Below are positions 35,138-43,104 of a stretch of DNA of 50,075 bases, piece after piece. The notes under the pieces were generated by a model. The model was not told the DNA's origin, ran no database searches, and saw only the letters and a list, made by a program, of their open reading frames with translations. This stretch comes from Oleispira sp964022115 (GTDB lineage Bacteria; Pseudomonadota; Gammaproteobacteria; Pseudomonadales; Oceanobacteraceae). Location of the stretch: assembly GCA_964022115.1 (NCBI GenBank), contig CAXIBC010000009.1, positions 1-50,075 of the forward strand, given 5' to 3'. Position 1 is the stretch's first letter; each line of letters opens with the position of its first letter. The translations under genes were made by a program, and so were the position numbers.

Positions 35138-36325
35138 CTAAAGATCATTAAAGGGATGAGCGCCTTCGGCCCACAAGGGCTGCAATAAACCTTCAACCCA
35201 AGCGATAGGCACATCCGCTACCGACCCATGCTGCCAGTTGGGGGAGTAATCTTTATCCACCACCATAGCCCTAATGCCTTCAGCAAAGTCCGGGTGTCGC
35301 AACGACTGCAAAGCAACGATTAACTCCCACATCACTACCTCTTTCAAGGTCATATTTTTTCCTAGGTGCAACTGCTGCATAATGATATGGGCCGTGGCGG
35401 GACAACCACTCAGAAAATGCTCACGCCCCTGATTAAACCAAGCGTTATCACTTTTTAGCGCTTGCATCTGATCTAATATTTTAACTAATATGCGTTTATT
35501 ATCGGCTAACGATACCGCGAATTCAGAATCAGTCCCCTCAAATACACTTTCTATAGCGGTTAAACTATCGGCCAAATTCGAACTCGGAAATACCTCATCG
35601 CTACGAGTTTCCAAGGTATTTAATAAGGTTCTAACAAACTGATTATTCATCGCCTTATTCTCTTGCCAAGGCTGCTGGCATAATTCCGTAATCAAGTTGT
35701 CTAACTCTGCATTCGGCAAGCAATAATTCACTAAGCCTAGATGCTTACAATCTACCGCATTCATTTGACTGCCGGTTAACGCCATCCAGTGCCCCACAGG
35801 AAACGGCAAGCGACTCAAATAATAACTGCCCGCCACATCTGGGAACAAACCAATACGAATTTCTGGCCAAGCAAGCTTTAGTGTTTCGGTGCCTACTTTG
35901 TGATTCGCACCAATAAACAAGCCTAAACCACCCCCCATAACAAAACCGTGACCCCAAGCGATTAAAGGTTTACCAAAACGGTGTACACGGTAATTCTTAC
36001 TGTACTCACCATTAAAAAATGCATCGCCATATTTGAGGTGCTCATCACCTTCGGCTTGCATACTGGAGTACAACTTACGAATATCACCTCCGGCGCAAAA
36101 TGCTTTATCGCCAGCCCCATGCATCACCATAGCCACAATGGAATCATCGGCTTGCCAACGCACTAATATTTCATCAATAAGATTGACCATCTCTAGATCA
36201 ACCGCATTCATAGTGCGCTCAGAATTAAGGGTCATAATACCAATGCGAGATACCCCGTCTTGGCATAAAATTTCTTTTGCTAATACCAGAGGGGCGTTGT
36301 TTTTATTGGCGGACGTTTTAGCCAT
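35138..36325 (-). CDS. 3-hydroxyisobutyryl-CoA hydrolase-like enoyl-CoA hydratase family protein
   Basis: A crotonase-fold enzyme of 395 residues, longer than ordinary enoyl-CoA hydratases (about 260) and similar to HIBCH, which acts in valine degradation. The motifs KAFCAGGDIRKLY, WGHGFVMGGGLGLFIGA and MPEIRIGLFPD-like (LAWPEIRIGLFPDVAGSYYLSRLP) support this. The HIBCH-type C-terminal extension is present. The ATG at 36325 (MAKTSANKN) has AAAGAG seven bases upstream; an earlier TTG lies at 36340. No other valine genes are nearby, so the substrate is uncertain. Confidence 0.85.
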   Translation of the reverse strand: MAKTSANKNNAPLVLAKEILCQDGVSRIGIMTLNSERTMNAVDLEMVNLIDEILVRWQADDSIVAMVMHGAGDKAFCAGGDIRKLYSSMQAEGDEHLKYGDAFFNGEYSKNYRVHRFGKPLIAWGHGFVMGGGLGLFIGANHKVGTETLKLAWPEIRIGLFPDVAGSYYLSRLPFPVGHWMALTGSQMNAVDCKHLGLVNYCLPNAELDNLITELCQQPWQENKAMNNQFVRTLLNTLETRSDEVFPSSNLADSLTAIESVFEGTDSEFAVSLADNKRILVKILDQMQALKSDNAWFNQGREHFLSGCPATAHIIMQQLHLGKNMTLKEVVMWELIVALQSLRHPDFAEGIRAMVVDKDYSPNWQHGSVADVPIAWVEGLLQPLWAEGAHPFNDL

Positions 36326-36379
36326 GGTAAACTCTTTCAATCAAAAAATTTGACCATATTACAGGTTACGGAGCTTAAA

Positions 36380-37108
36380 TTGCAGTTGTTATTGGCCTTT
36401 ATTATCCTGAGTTTTATTACTCTGATTGTCATTTTACTTATATTGTTAAGTAGAAATAGTCGTAGCCAAAAGATTCGTACTATATGCCAAGCTCATAACT
36501 GGCAATATCAAGAGTTTGTAAATTTCAACGATACCATTAAACATGCCCATTTCGGCCTATTAAACTACAGCCAAAATGCCATCTTTCGTCATGTTATCAG
36601 TGCTGATGATAGTCACCTAGGCTTAGGGTTTAACGTCTTTGACTGCCTTGCAATTGAGCCCACGGGTATTCACAATAGCACCGCATTATTGTTTAACTTG
36701 AAACTTGATGAGCCCTATAACGAACTGCACGCCAGTTTTTCTCCGCTTGCACAGGGGCAAAAACAGCAACAAGATTCAGGTCTCACTAAACCCTATTTCC
36801 AGCACATCCGACGGCTACAAAAACTGGTACAGCTAAAGCCTCATTATGCCTTTGAATGCCATGATTTATATGCCAATAAACCCGCATTACTCGAGCAATT
36901 TCTGCAGCAGCACCTAAGACCATCAACAGATAACGCGGACAATTGCCAGCTATCGACTTGGTTATTGGCACATCCGAACCTTCACATAGAAATCAGTAAT
37001 GGCATGCTACTGGCCTATCAGCCTAACCATTTATTACATAACGAGGCCATTTTTTCTGCTATTACTCATGTTGCCGAAATTTCATTAGCCCTCAGTAGAA
37101 AGAATTAG
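36380..37108 (+). CDS. Hypothetical single-pass membrane protein
   Basis: I do not recognise a family. The 242-residue product begins with a strong membrane helix (about residues 1-24, LLLAFIILSFITLIVILLILL), then a soluble domain with IRTICQAHNWQYQEF, DCLAIEP and FQHIRRLQKLVQ. TTG at 36380 is favoured because GGAG lies six bases before it, while the TTG at 36350 has none. It is divergent from the HIBCH-like gene and 41 bases before the lipase gene. The soluble part may face the cytoplasm. Some other proteins with an N-terminal anchor and a DUF3137-like body look similar, but I cannot confirm that. Confidence 0.6.
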   Translation: MQLLLAFIILSFITLIVILLILLSRNSRSQKIRTICQAHNWQYQEFVNFNDTIKHAHFGLLNYSQNAIFRHVISADDSHLGLGFNVFDCLAIEPTGIHNSTALLFNLKLDEPYNELHASFSPLAQGQKQQQDSGLTKPYFQHIRRLQKLVQLKPHYAFECHDLYANKPALLEQFLQQHLRPSTDNADNCQLSTWLLAHPNLHIEISNGMLLAYQPNHLLHNEAIFSAITHVAEISLALSRKN

Positions 37109-37149
37109 TTGTATACTTAACCCAAATAACAAACAATGAAAGATCAATA

Positions 37150-38124
37150 ATGATAAATAAAATAGTTAAATTCAGTTCCCTAGCCCTTATTAGCGCAAGC
37201 CTTCTCATCACCGGCTGTACAGCACAGCAGCAAGATAGCTTGTTAGATAGCGCCCTTAACCTAGCGCGAGAGAGTGTGGGCTTTGAGGTTAAAACCGCCC
37301 GTGCAGACGACGTCACCCTCACGTATATGGAGCGTGCAAGTAACATTGAAAACCCTGAAACATTGGTACTTTTACACGGCTTTTCCGCGAACAAAGATAA
37401 TTGGATTAGTTTTACTAAAGCCTTAGATGAAAAATATCATGTCATTGTGGTCGATCACGCTGGCCATGGCGACTCTGAAAAGGAATTATCGACGGATTAT
37501 GACCTCGCAAAACAAGCCCAGCGCTTAGATGCTCTTATGACAGGTTTAGGCATTAATACTTTTCATATTGCCGGTAATTCAATGGGCGGAGCGATCAGCG
37601 CCATCTACAGCTTTAATTATCCTAAAAAAGTGAGAAGCTTAACCTTAATCGATGCCGCTGGCGTGGATGGAGAAAATGCCAGTGAGTATTATGAGGCGCT
37701 TGCCCAAGGTAAAAACCCACTGATTGCCACCGATGAAGCCAGCTTTGACTTTCGGATGAACTTCACCATGAGCCAACCGCCTTTTATCCCTTGGCCGCTA
37801 AAACCTGCCATGATACGTCAAACCCTTGCTCGCGAAGAAATCAATGCTAAAATTTTTAACGACATGCTACTGACCAAAGAACGCTTTGGAGTAATGCAAT
37901 TTCAGCAACAGATGCAAAATGTAACCGCTGAACATAAAATACCGACTATGATCATGTGGGGAGAAGAAGACCGAATTTTAGACGTTTCTGCCGTGGCAAA
38001 ATTTAAACAGTTATTACCTGAGGCTAGTGTGCATATTTTCCCCAAAGTGGGTCATTTACCAATGGTTGAAATTCCAGACGAAAGCGCAGCGGTTTATCAG
38101 CAGTTTTTATCAAAAGTTGAATAA
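37150..38124 (+). CDS. Lipoprotein alpha/beta hydrolase, probable lipase/esterase
   Basis: A 324-residue protein with a lipoprotein signal peptide: the lipobox LLITGC places the acylated Cys at 23. The mature domain is an alpha/beta hydrolase with LLHGFSANKDNW (oxyanion HG), the nucleophile Ser144 in GNSMGG, Asp274 in WGEEDRI and His302 in VGHLPM. Gly rather than Ser is before the Asn, which suits the Moraxella/Psychrobacter Lip-type monomeric lipases. It probably sits in the outer membrane facing the periplasm. The substrate is not defined. It ends before a strong stem-loop. Confidence 0.88.
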   Translation: MINKIVKFSSLALISASLLITGCTAQQQDSLLDSALNLARESVGFEVKTARADDVTLTYMERASNIENPETLVLLHGFSANKDNWISFTKALDEKYHVIVVDHAGHGDSEKELSTDYDLAKQAQRLDALMTGLGINTFHIAGNSMGGAISAIYSFNYPKKVRSLTLIDAAGVDGENASEYYEALAQGKNPLIATDEASFDFRMNFTMSQPPFIPWPLKPAMIRQTLAREEINAKIFNDMLLTKERFGVMQFQQQMQNVTAEHKIPTMIMWGEEDRILDVSAVAKFKQLLPEASVHIFPKVGHLPMVEIPDESAAVYQQFLSKVE

Positions 38125-38160
38125 TCATTTTTAATACTTAAAGTATTAACACCCTCTAAA

Positions 38161-38194
38161 CACAACTGAAGCACTTAAACGGCTTTCAGTTGTG
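38161..38194. terminator. Shared terminator of the lipase and yciA genes
   Basis: CACAACTGAA-GC (38161-38172) and GC-TTTCAGTTGTG (38182-38194) form a stem of about 12 pairs with one bulged A. On the plus strand TGATTTTC follows. It is located between two convergent genes and probably ends both. Confidence 0.7.
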
Positions 38195-38207
38195 TGATTT
38201 TCAACCT

Positions 38208-38624
38208 CTATTTATCAATACTTTCTTTAGGCAATATTGCCGTTGGTTTCTTATTTTCATCGATGGCAACAAAGGTAAAATACCCTGTAATCGCTTTTTC
38301 TTGGCCATCTAAGTACATACTTTCAACCAATACATTCACTTCAACCTTCAAGCTGGTTCGCCCTACCTCAACAACAGTTGCGGTTAATTCAACCAAACTT
38401 CCCGCAGGGACTGCATGTTTAAAATCGATTTTATCACTGCTCACAGTAACAATTCGCTGGCGCGAAAAACGAGTTGCAGCAATAAAAGAAACTTCATCCA
38501 TCCATTGCAAAGCGGTGCCACCAAATAAGGTATCGTGATGGTTTGTTGTTTGTGGAAATACAGCTTTTGATATTGTTGTTCTTGATACGCGTTTACGCTG
38601 CTCGATAATTTCTTCTTTAGTCAT
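38208..38624 (-). CDS. yciA: Acyl-CoA thioesterase, YciA family
   Basis: A hotdog-fold thioesterase that hydrolyses short to medium acyl-CoA. In 138 residues it has NHHDTLFGGTALQWMDEVSFIAATRF, with the catalytic Asp in the LFGG..MDE helix, and DKIDFKHAVPAGSLVEL, both typical of YciA. The ATG at 38624 is chosen for the family N-terminus; a TTG four codons upstream is less likely. It is divergent from a second hotdog gene, with a perfect 20-bp palindrome between them. Confidence 0.88.
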   Translation of the reverse strand: MTKEEIIEQRKRVSRTTISKAVFPQTTNHHDTLFGGTALQWMDEVSFIAATRFSRQRIVTVSSDKIDFKHAVPAGSLVELTATVVEVGRTSLKVEVNVLVESMYLDGQEKAITGYFTFVAIDENKKPTAILPKESIDK

Positions 38625-38691
38625 AGTGCTCACCAATATAAAAAAATAATGTCCCTGAAAACTGCTTTCTGCAGATGCATGATAACGTTAT

Positions 38692-38711
38692 TTTTACCTT
38701 GCAAGGTAAAA
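38692..38711. promoter_or_regulatory. 20-bp perfect palindrome between two thioesterase genes
   Basis: TTTTACCTTGCAAGGTAAAA reads the same on both strands. It lies 67 bases upstream of yciA and about 96 bases upstream of the menI-like gene. It has no loop, so it looks like an operator for a dimeric repressor rather than a terminator. The binding protein is unknown. Confidence 0.5.
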
Positions 38712-38807
38712 GAATAAAGCGCCGGTGAAATAATTTCATTTATAAAGCTTGCATCAATACTCATGCTCAGTGATAAAATGCTGATTTTACTTTAAACGAG
38801 CATATCT

Positions 38808-39233
38808 ATGAGCAGTATTTGGACTATCGACCCAAACCTTGATGTATTAAACCAGCAGTTGGAAAATACCGCCTGCAGTAATCTTGGTATTAAAATCACC
38901 GAAGTCGGTGATGATTACATGACGGGTACCATGCCTGCAGATTCGCGCACCTTCCAACCCATTGGTTTAATTCACGGTGGGTCTAACGTGCTATTAGCCG
39001 AAACACTTGGCAGTATGGCGGCGAACTGCTGCGTAGATTTATCTCAAGAATATTGTGTTGGCCAAGAAATTAACGCCAACCATTTACGAGGTGTTCGCTC
39101 AGGAGAGGTTACCGGCACGGCAAAAATAATTCATAAAGGCCGTACCTCTCAGGTATGGGAGATTCGTATTGTTAATAACGAAGGTAAATTAACCTGCATC
39201 TCACGCTTAACCATGGCCGTTATAAAGCGTTAG
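38808..39233 (+). CDS. menI: Hotdog thioesterase, MenI/YdiI (PaaI) type
   Basis: A 141-residue cytoplasmic thioesterase similar along its length to E. coli YdiI (MenI). RTFQPIGLIHGGSNVLLAETLGSMAANCC contains the substrate-binding HGG and the catalytic Glu (AETLGSMA). GQEINANHLRGVRSGEVTGTA and GRTSQVWEI are also conserved. MenI hydrolyses 1,4-dihydroxy-2-naphthoyl-CoA in menaquinone synthesis, but no men genes are near, so the substrate here may be another aryl- or acyl-CoA. ATG with GAG seven bases upstream. Confidence 0.85.
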   Translation: MSSIWTIDPNLDVLNQQLENTACSNLGIKITEVGDDYMTGTMPADSRTFQPIGLIHGGSNVLLAETLGSMAANCCVDLSQEYCVGQEINANHLRGVRSGEVTGTAKIIHKGRTSQVWEIRIVNNEGKLTCISRLTMAVIKR

Positions 39234-39240
39234 TTTATTA

Positions 39241-39462
39241 TTAACGCTTAAGGGCTGGCCTACTATCTGGGCCAAGCCCTTGATCACACTTTTTACAATT
39301 TAATTCAAAACCTAGCATAGAGTCTCGCCCTTCTGAGGTCGTTACCCAAAACCGATTCGTCCAAGGGGGATCATGTCGCACGTGCTGATAGTGACCACAT
39401 TCAAGCTGGGCGACCCAATGGTCTTCTTCATCTTTATGATAACCACTGATTTTCTGTTTCAT
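39241..39462 (-). CDS. DUF3565 protein
   Basis: A 73-residue small protein with likely zinc ligands: CGHYQHVRH near the middle and CKKC toward the C-terminus. Family DUF3565 has the same MKQKISGYHKDEEDHWVAQLECGH start; its function is unknown. ATG with a purine-rich AAAGGATAGGA before it. It is convergent with the menI-like gene. Confidence 0.8.
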   Translation of the reverse strand: MKQKISGYHKDEEDHWVAQLECGHYQHVRHDPPWTNRFWVTTSEGRDSMLGFELNCKKCDQGLGPDSRPALKR

Positions 39463-39519
39463 TCCTATCCTTTAACGCCTTTAACGAATTTCACCTTACG
39501 CCTTTGAGCTCTGTATCTG

Positions 39520-39750
39520 CTACTTCCCTGCCAAAATCATCTGTTTTATTTTCACTGCTTTCTCAAAATGATCGAGTTCATGAGTTTCGATCCACCAAGT
39601 AGCGGCAGACATTAATAACGCAGGATCATCGTTTTTATTAGCAAAAAATGCGTAAAAAGATAAACCAACGTTATCACCCTTTTGTGCTATTTTTTTATCA
39701 CAAACAGAAATTATTTTATCTTTGAGTAACGGACTTAATCCTGAATTCAT
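39520..39750 (-). CDS. Small conserved hypothetical protein (DUF6500-like)
   Basis: A 76-residue soluble protein without membrane segments. LKDKIISVCDKKIAQKG and LSFYAFFANKNDDPALL plus WWIETHELDHFEKAVKIKQMI look like a compact helical protein. I recall a similar DUF6500 family, but the function is unknown. AAAGG lies close before the ATG. The reading frame and amino-acid use look genuine. Confidence 0.65.
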   Translation of the reverse strand: MNSGLSPLLKDKIISVCDKKIAQKGDNVGLSFYAFFANKNDDPALLMSAATWWIETHELDHFEKAVKIKQMILAGK

Positions 39751-39810
39751 ACGCCTTTATTCCATGCCTATACGTTGTGTGAATTAAACGTTATTGAAAG
39801 TTAACTCTAT

Positions 39811-39989
39811 TCAAATACAAACATACAACCAATGTTTTCGCATAAATACGACTTTTGATACTTTATGTTTAAATGCCTGTGCCCTAAGTACGCTCCAGGC
39901 CATCCACAAAATAACGCCAGTATTTGTAATTTATTTTCACTGATTCTGCGCTTATTGTATAACGCAAGGGCCTTATCTAGCCCATACAA
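39811..39989 (-). pseudogene. Frameshifted DUF1294 remnant
   Basis: Directly after the stop of the LRR-kinase gene, and in the same frame, the sequence encodes LYGLDKALALYNKRRISE then LQILALFCGWPGAYLG, the core of DUF1294 membrane proteins. The frame then loses the family pattern (HRHLNIKYQ). Shifting by one base near 39876-39885 restores it: QAFKHKVSKVVFMRKHWLY, ending at TGA 39811-39813. The family's first membrane helix is missing. I conclude that this is a decayed gene with a single-base deletion. Confidence 0.7.
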
Positions 39990-41429
39990 TCAGTCTTGGT
40001 TGATTGCGATTGATCTGCAAAACGCTTCCTCACTTTTCACCTGTACGCATGAAAAGCTTGGACGCTGGTCAACAGCGTCTAGCATACACTGATCTTTTAA
40101 CTGGTTAAGACTTGCGAACAAGGCTTGCTCTTCCCCTCTCTGAGGCTCATTAAATTGCAAGATATCGTCCAACAAATTACCAAAAGCGCGCACTTCAATT
40201 CGCTCCATGGCTGATCGCTGATATTCTGGCAGTGACAGTAAATTAGTCGCTGCACCAAAATCACCAAATAACATATCCGCTTGATCGTTAATCATTGTAT
40301 TGTGGGCATAGACATCACCATGGCTAATCCCCTTATCATGCAAGTGCGCTAGAGTTCTCGCCATTTGATTAATAACTTTAGCAATGGTTTTAATATCAAA
40401 AATGGTGCCTGACTCAAAAGTATCTCGAGTACAGGACTGTAATGACGGAGGTAAACCTAAGTTATAAAAAGACTTAGGAATAAGTTCCATGACTAAACCC
40501 AGTTTTTCCTGAACATCACTCTGATCTAATTGCGCAATCACCTTAATCAAATTCTGATGCTCACCTGCCCGTAAACAGCAATCCAATTCATCTTGAGGGT
40601 AGCCATCGCTGGTGATATCACCTTTAAATATTTTTACCGCAATGGGGGCGACGCCATCACTGTTTTTATCGTTCAAATTTAACGGGGATCGAATCCAGTC
40701 TGCTTGATAAATCAAACCCGAAGCCCCTTCGCCGATCAACTCACCTAATTGAATATCCTTCAGTGCAACATCGATCACAGAGGCCTGAGAGGCCTGAGAG
40801 ATACAATAAGTATTGGCAGCTCGATTGAAGTCATTACCTGAGAACGCCAACCACGCCAATTTAGGCAGCTGAAATATCCAATCGGGCATCGCGCTTAAAC
40901 GATTCGCTGATAGTCGAGCCAACTCCAAGTTCTTACACTTGGCCATGCTAGCCGGTAATTGAGTTAATTGATTGCCCGCTAACGCCAATTTTTGCAAGCG
41001 CTGTAATTGCCCCATCGAATCGGGTAAAGATTCAATGTTATTCTCGGTCAATATTAACCAGCGCGTATCAATAGGCAGCACGTTTTCATCAACAAGGGTT
41101 AAGCGATTAGATTTAAAACTGATCATCTCCAATTTTGGGCAGCGCGCAAGTACCGCCGGTATTTTTTCAAAATCATTTTTGGTCAAAAATAAAATACGCA
41201 GGTTCAGCAAACACTCAAAACCATCAGGTAATTCACTCAGTTGATTATTAGAAAGATCCAATACTTCCAAGCTATCGGCTAGGTCAAAAATTTCTAATGG
41301 AAATTCTGTTAACTGAGCAGAGATCTGTAAGCGCGTTATAGGCTCAAGCTGCTGGGAGGCGCGATAAGCTGAGGTAAATTTCCCAGCTTTTAACTGTTGT
41401 AGATGGATTGACGACACAATAATGACCAC
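39990..41429 (-). CDS. Leucine-rich-repeat protein kinase
   Basis: A 479-residue fusion of about seven leucine-rich repeats (roughly 33-206; e.g. LEVLDLSNNQLSELP and LQKLALAGNQLTQLP) and a Ser/Thr-kinase-like domain (about 226-450). The kinase has GEGASGLIYQ (P-loop), Lys266 in AVKIFK, the catalytic loop HGDVYAHN (Asp372; HGD rather than HRD) and DFG at 390. There is no signal peptide or membrane segment, so it should be cytoplasmic. GTG start without a clear ribosome-binding site; a second GTG at 41417 is possible. The linker contains the repeat SQASQAS. Substrate and ligand are unknown. Confidence 0.85.
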   Translation of the reverse strand: MVIIVSSIHLQQLKAGKFTSAYRASQQLEPITRLQISAQLTEFPLEIFDLADSLEVLDLSNNQLSELPDGFECLLNLRILFLTKNDFEKIPAVLARCPKLEMISFKSNRLTLVDENVLPIDTRWLILTENNIESLPDSMGQLQRLQKLALAGNQLTQLPASMAKCKNLELARLSANRLSAMPDWIFQLPKLAWLAFSGNDFNRAANTYCISQASQASVIDVALKDIQLGELIGEGASGLIYQADWIRSPLNLNDKNSDGVAPIAVKIFKGDITSDGYPQDELDCCLRAGEHQNLIKVIAQLDQSDVQEKLGLVMELIPKSFYNLGLPPSLQSCTRDTFESGTIFDIKTIAKVINQMARTLAHLHDKGISHGDVYAHNTMINDQADMLFGDFGAATNLLSLPEYQRSAMERIEVRAFGNLLDDILQFNEPQRGEEQALFASLNQLKDQCMLDAVDQRPSFSCVQVKSEEAFCRSIAINQD

Positions 41430-41478
41430 AATGAAAAAGATGGCATCATTTTATAGTTTTGCCGCGTTTATACTAGGG

Positions 41479-41512
41479 GCTAAATATTTGAGCTAAATAT
41501 TTGAACTAAATA
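41479..41512. repeat. 13-bp tandem repeat, about 2.6 copies
   Basis: GCTAAATATTTGA occurs at 41479-41491 and 41492-41504, with a partial copy after it. It overlaps the stop codon of the PepSY gene and lies before the LRR-kinase start on the minus strand. Confidence 0.85.
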
Positions 41513-42948
41513 CTAGCAGCTGCCCAATAACGACGTCCCCATTCGAATAAACAAAATACCAACATCGCCAAACCCGTCACAGGAAATACAATCGCAATAA
41601 CAATACAAGCCACCAGCAAGCACTTTTCTCGGGGCTTCAGCGCGGCCCTAACCGCAGGTATGGGGGCCACTATTGGCGCAGCCAGGATCGCTGCAGCAGG
41701 TTTACGCTGCCACCACATGACCAGCCCAGATACAGAAATCAGTATCAATATTAGGCACGCAACAACTGCCAAAACAATATTCCAACTCCCCAACGTTGCT
41801 TGGTGTAAAGGAATGCTCAGGGCCATGGTTTTTGCGCCTAGGCTATAATCATCCCAGCCAATATCCGCCAAAACTCGTCCGGAGTATTGATCAATATGCA
41901 CCGTGCGATCTGCTCTTGGATCAATCACATCACGACTACTAGCAATCGATAACAAGGTATAAACACCCTCAGATTTTAACGGTAAAGCAATACGAAAACG
42001 CGCCTCTTCATTTAGCGTGAAACCTAGCTGTAAGCCTTGCTGAACGATTGCATCGAGAGATTTTTGTGCTGCCATGCTGTTTTTCTCTGCAGCACTCGCA
42101 GCAACAGTATTTGAGGTAGGTATAGGATTCGAGGTAGGTAAAGGCACCTGTTCTAAACCCCAAGGTATTTGGTTTAAATCACCATCATTGAGGTCACCAT
42201 GGGTCATGATAATGTCTGATTGCCAAGACGACGCGCGCTTTTCAACCGGAAAGCTGCTGTATGGCTGAACCAGCTGCTGCCCCCAAATCCCTGTCCACGC
42301 CATACCGCTTAACGAGAAAAATAGTAGAAATAATAAAGAATATACACCTAAGGACCCATGCAAGGCTTTCCAATAAGATCGAGATTCCGTTTTTGGCCGT
42401 GCTGAAAACGATGGTTTGAATAGTTTTTTAACCGATTTTTGCGGCCAATATAAGTACAAACCAGTAAGTATGAGAACAAAGGTTAACCCCGTCGACAACT
42501 CAATCAGCACATCGCCAAGCTTTCCTAATAGCAACGAGCCATGAATACTATCGGCGATACTGTACCAGCGATCGCTACTATCAAAGTCACCTAAAATAGT
42601 GCCGTTATAAGGGTTGACAAAAACAAGCGTTGTAGCAAAGTTGTGCCCTCGCATTTTAAAGATACTACTTTGGTTCTCGTTAATTGGTGGCACATATTGC
42701 GCCGCCTGAAAATGAGGATAAGCCGCTTTTACCCTTGCTAACTGAATATCAGAGCTTATTCTTTTTCCAATTTCAATGGCCTGATCATCGCTTACTCGGG
42801 TGAGGTCATCACCGTATTGGTAAGCATCCGTCCAAGGGCCAGCCAACATCACTAAACCCGTTAACGACAACATCAAGATAAACGGCACCACATATAAACC
42901 AGCAAAAAAGTGCCAACGCCAGATCGATAAATACAAGGCTTTATTCAT
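41506..42948 (-). CDS. PepSY-associated membrane protein
   Basis: A 480-residue inner-membrane protein of the PepSY-TM family, often annotated as iron-regulated and found near siderophore or metal-reductase genes. About four to five membrane helices are visible: SIWRWHFFAGLYVVPFILML, then one around DVLIELSTGLTFVLILTGLYLYWP, and two toward the C-terminus. Two PepSY-like periplasmic parts lie between. ATG at 42948 (MNKALYLSIWRW) is chosen because the helix begins there; the frame is open 34 codons upstream without similarity. A Pro/Thr-rich repeat (PTSNPIPTSNT) lies in the periplasmic loop. No Fur box is seen. It is divergent from proS. Confidence 0.82.
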   Translation of the reverse strand: MNKALYLSIWRWHFFAGLYVVPFILMLSLTGLVMLAGPWTDAYQYGDDLTRVSDDQAIEIGKRISSDIQLARVKAAYPHFQAAQYVPPINENQSSIFKMRGHNFATTLVFVNPYNGTILGDFDSSDRWYSIADSIHGSLLLGKLGDVLIELSTGLTFVLILTGLYLYWPQKSVKKLFKPSFSARPKTESRSYWKALHGSLGVYSLLFLLFFSLSGMAWTGIWGQQLVQPYSSFPVEKRASSWQSDIIMTHGDLNDGDLNQIPWGLEQVPLPTSNPIPTSNTVAASAAEKNSMAAQKSLDAIVQQGLQLGFTLNEEARFRIALPLKSEGVYTLLSIASSRDVIDPRADRTVHIDQYSGRVLADIGWDDYSLGAKTMALSIPLHQATLGSWNIVLAVVACLILILISVSGLVMWWQRKPAAAILAAPIVAPIPAVRAALKPREKCLLVACIVIAIVFPVTGLAMLVFCLFEWGRRYWAAASI

Positions 42949-43104
42949 ACAAGTTACAGCTCGTGGTAATTTAAGCGCGCATTGTAATCGACATAGCTTT
43001 ATAAGTATCGATGAAAGCCTGCATTCATTGCGGCTAAGGGCGAAAAGCATTAGAATTCAATCATCAGATCTACCCTAATTCTCGATGAATCAAGAGCCTC
43101 AACT

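Noticed and set aside
39865..40092. Plus-strand 75-codon frame
   Set aside because: It is antisense to the LRR kinase end and the DUF1294 remnant, which have clear family features.
42949..43104. Fur box upstream of the PepSY gene
   Set aside because: I looked because the family is often iron-regulated, but found no convincing match.
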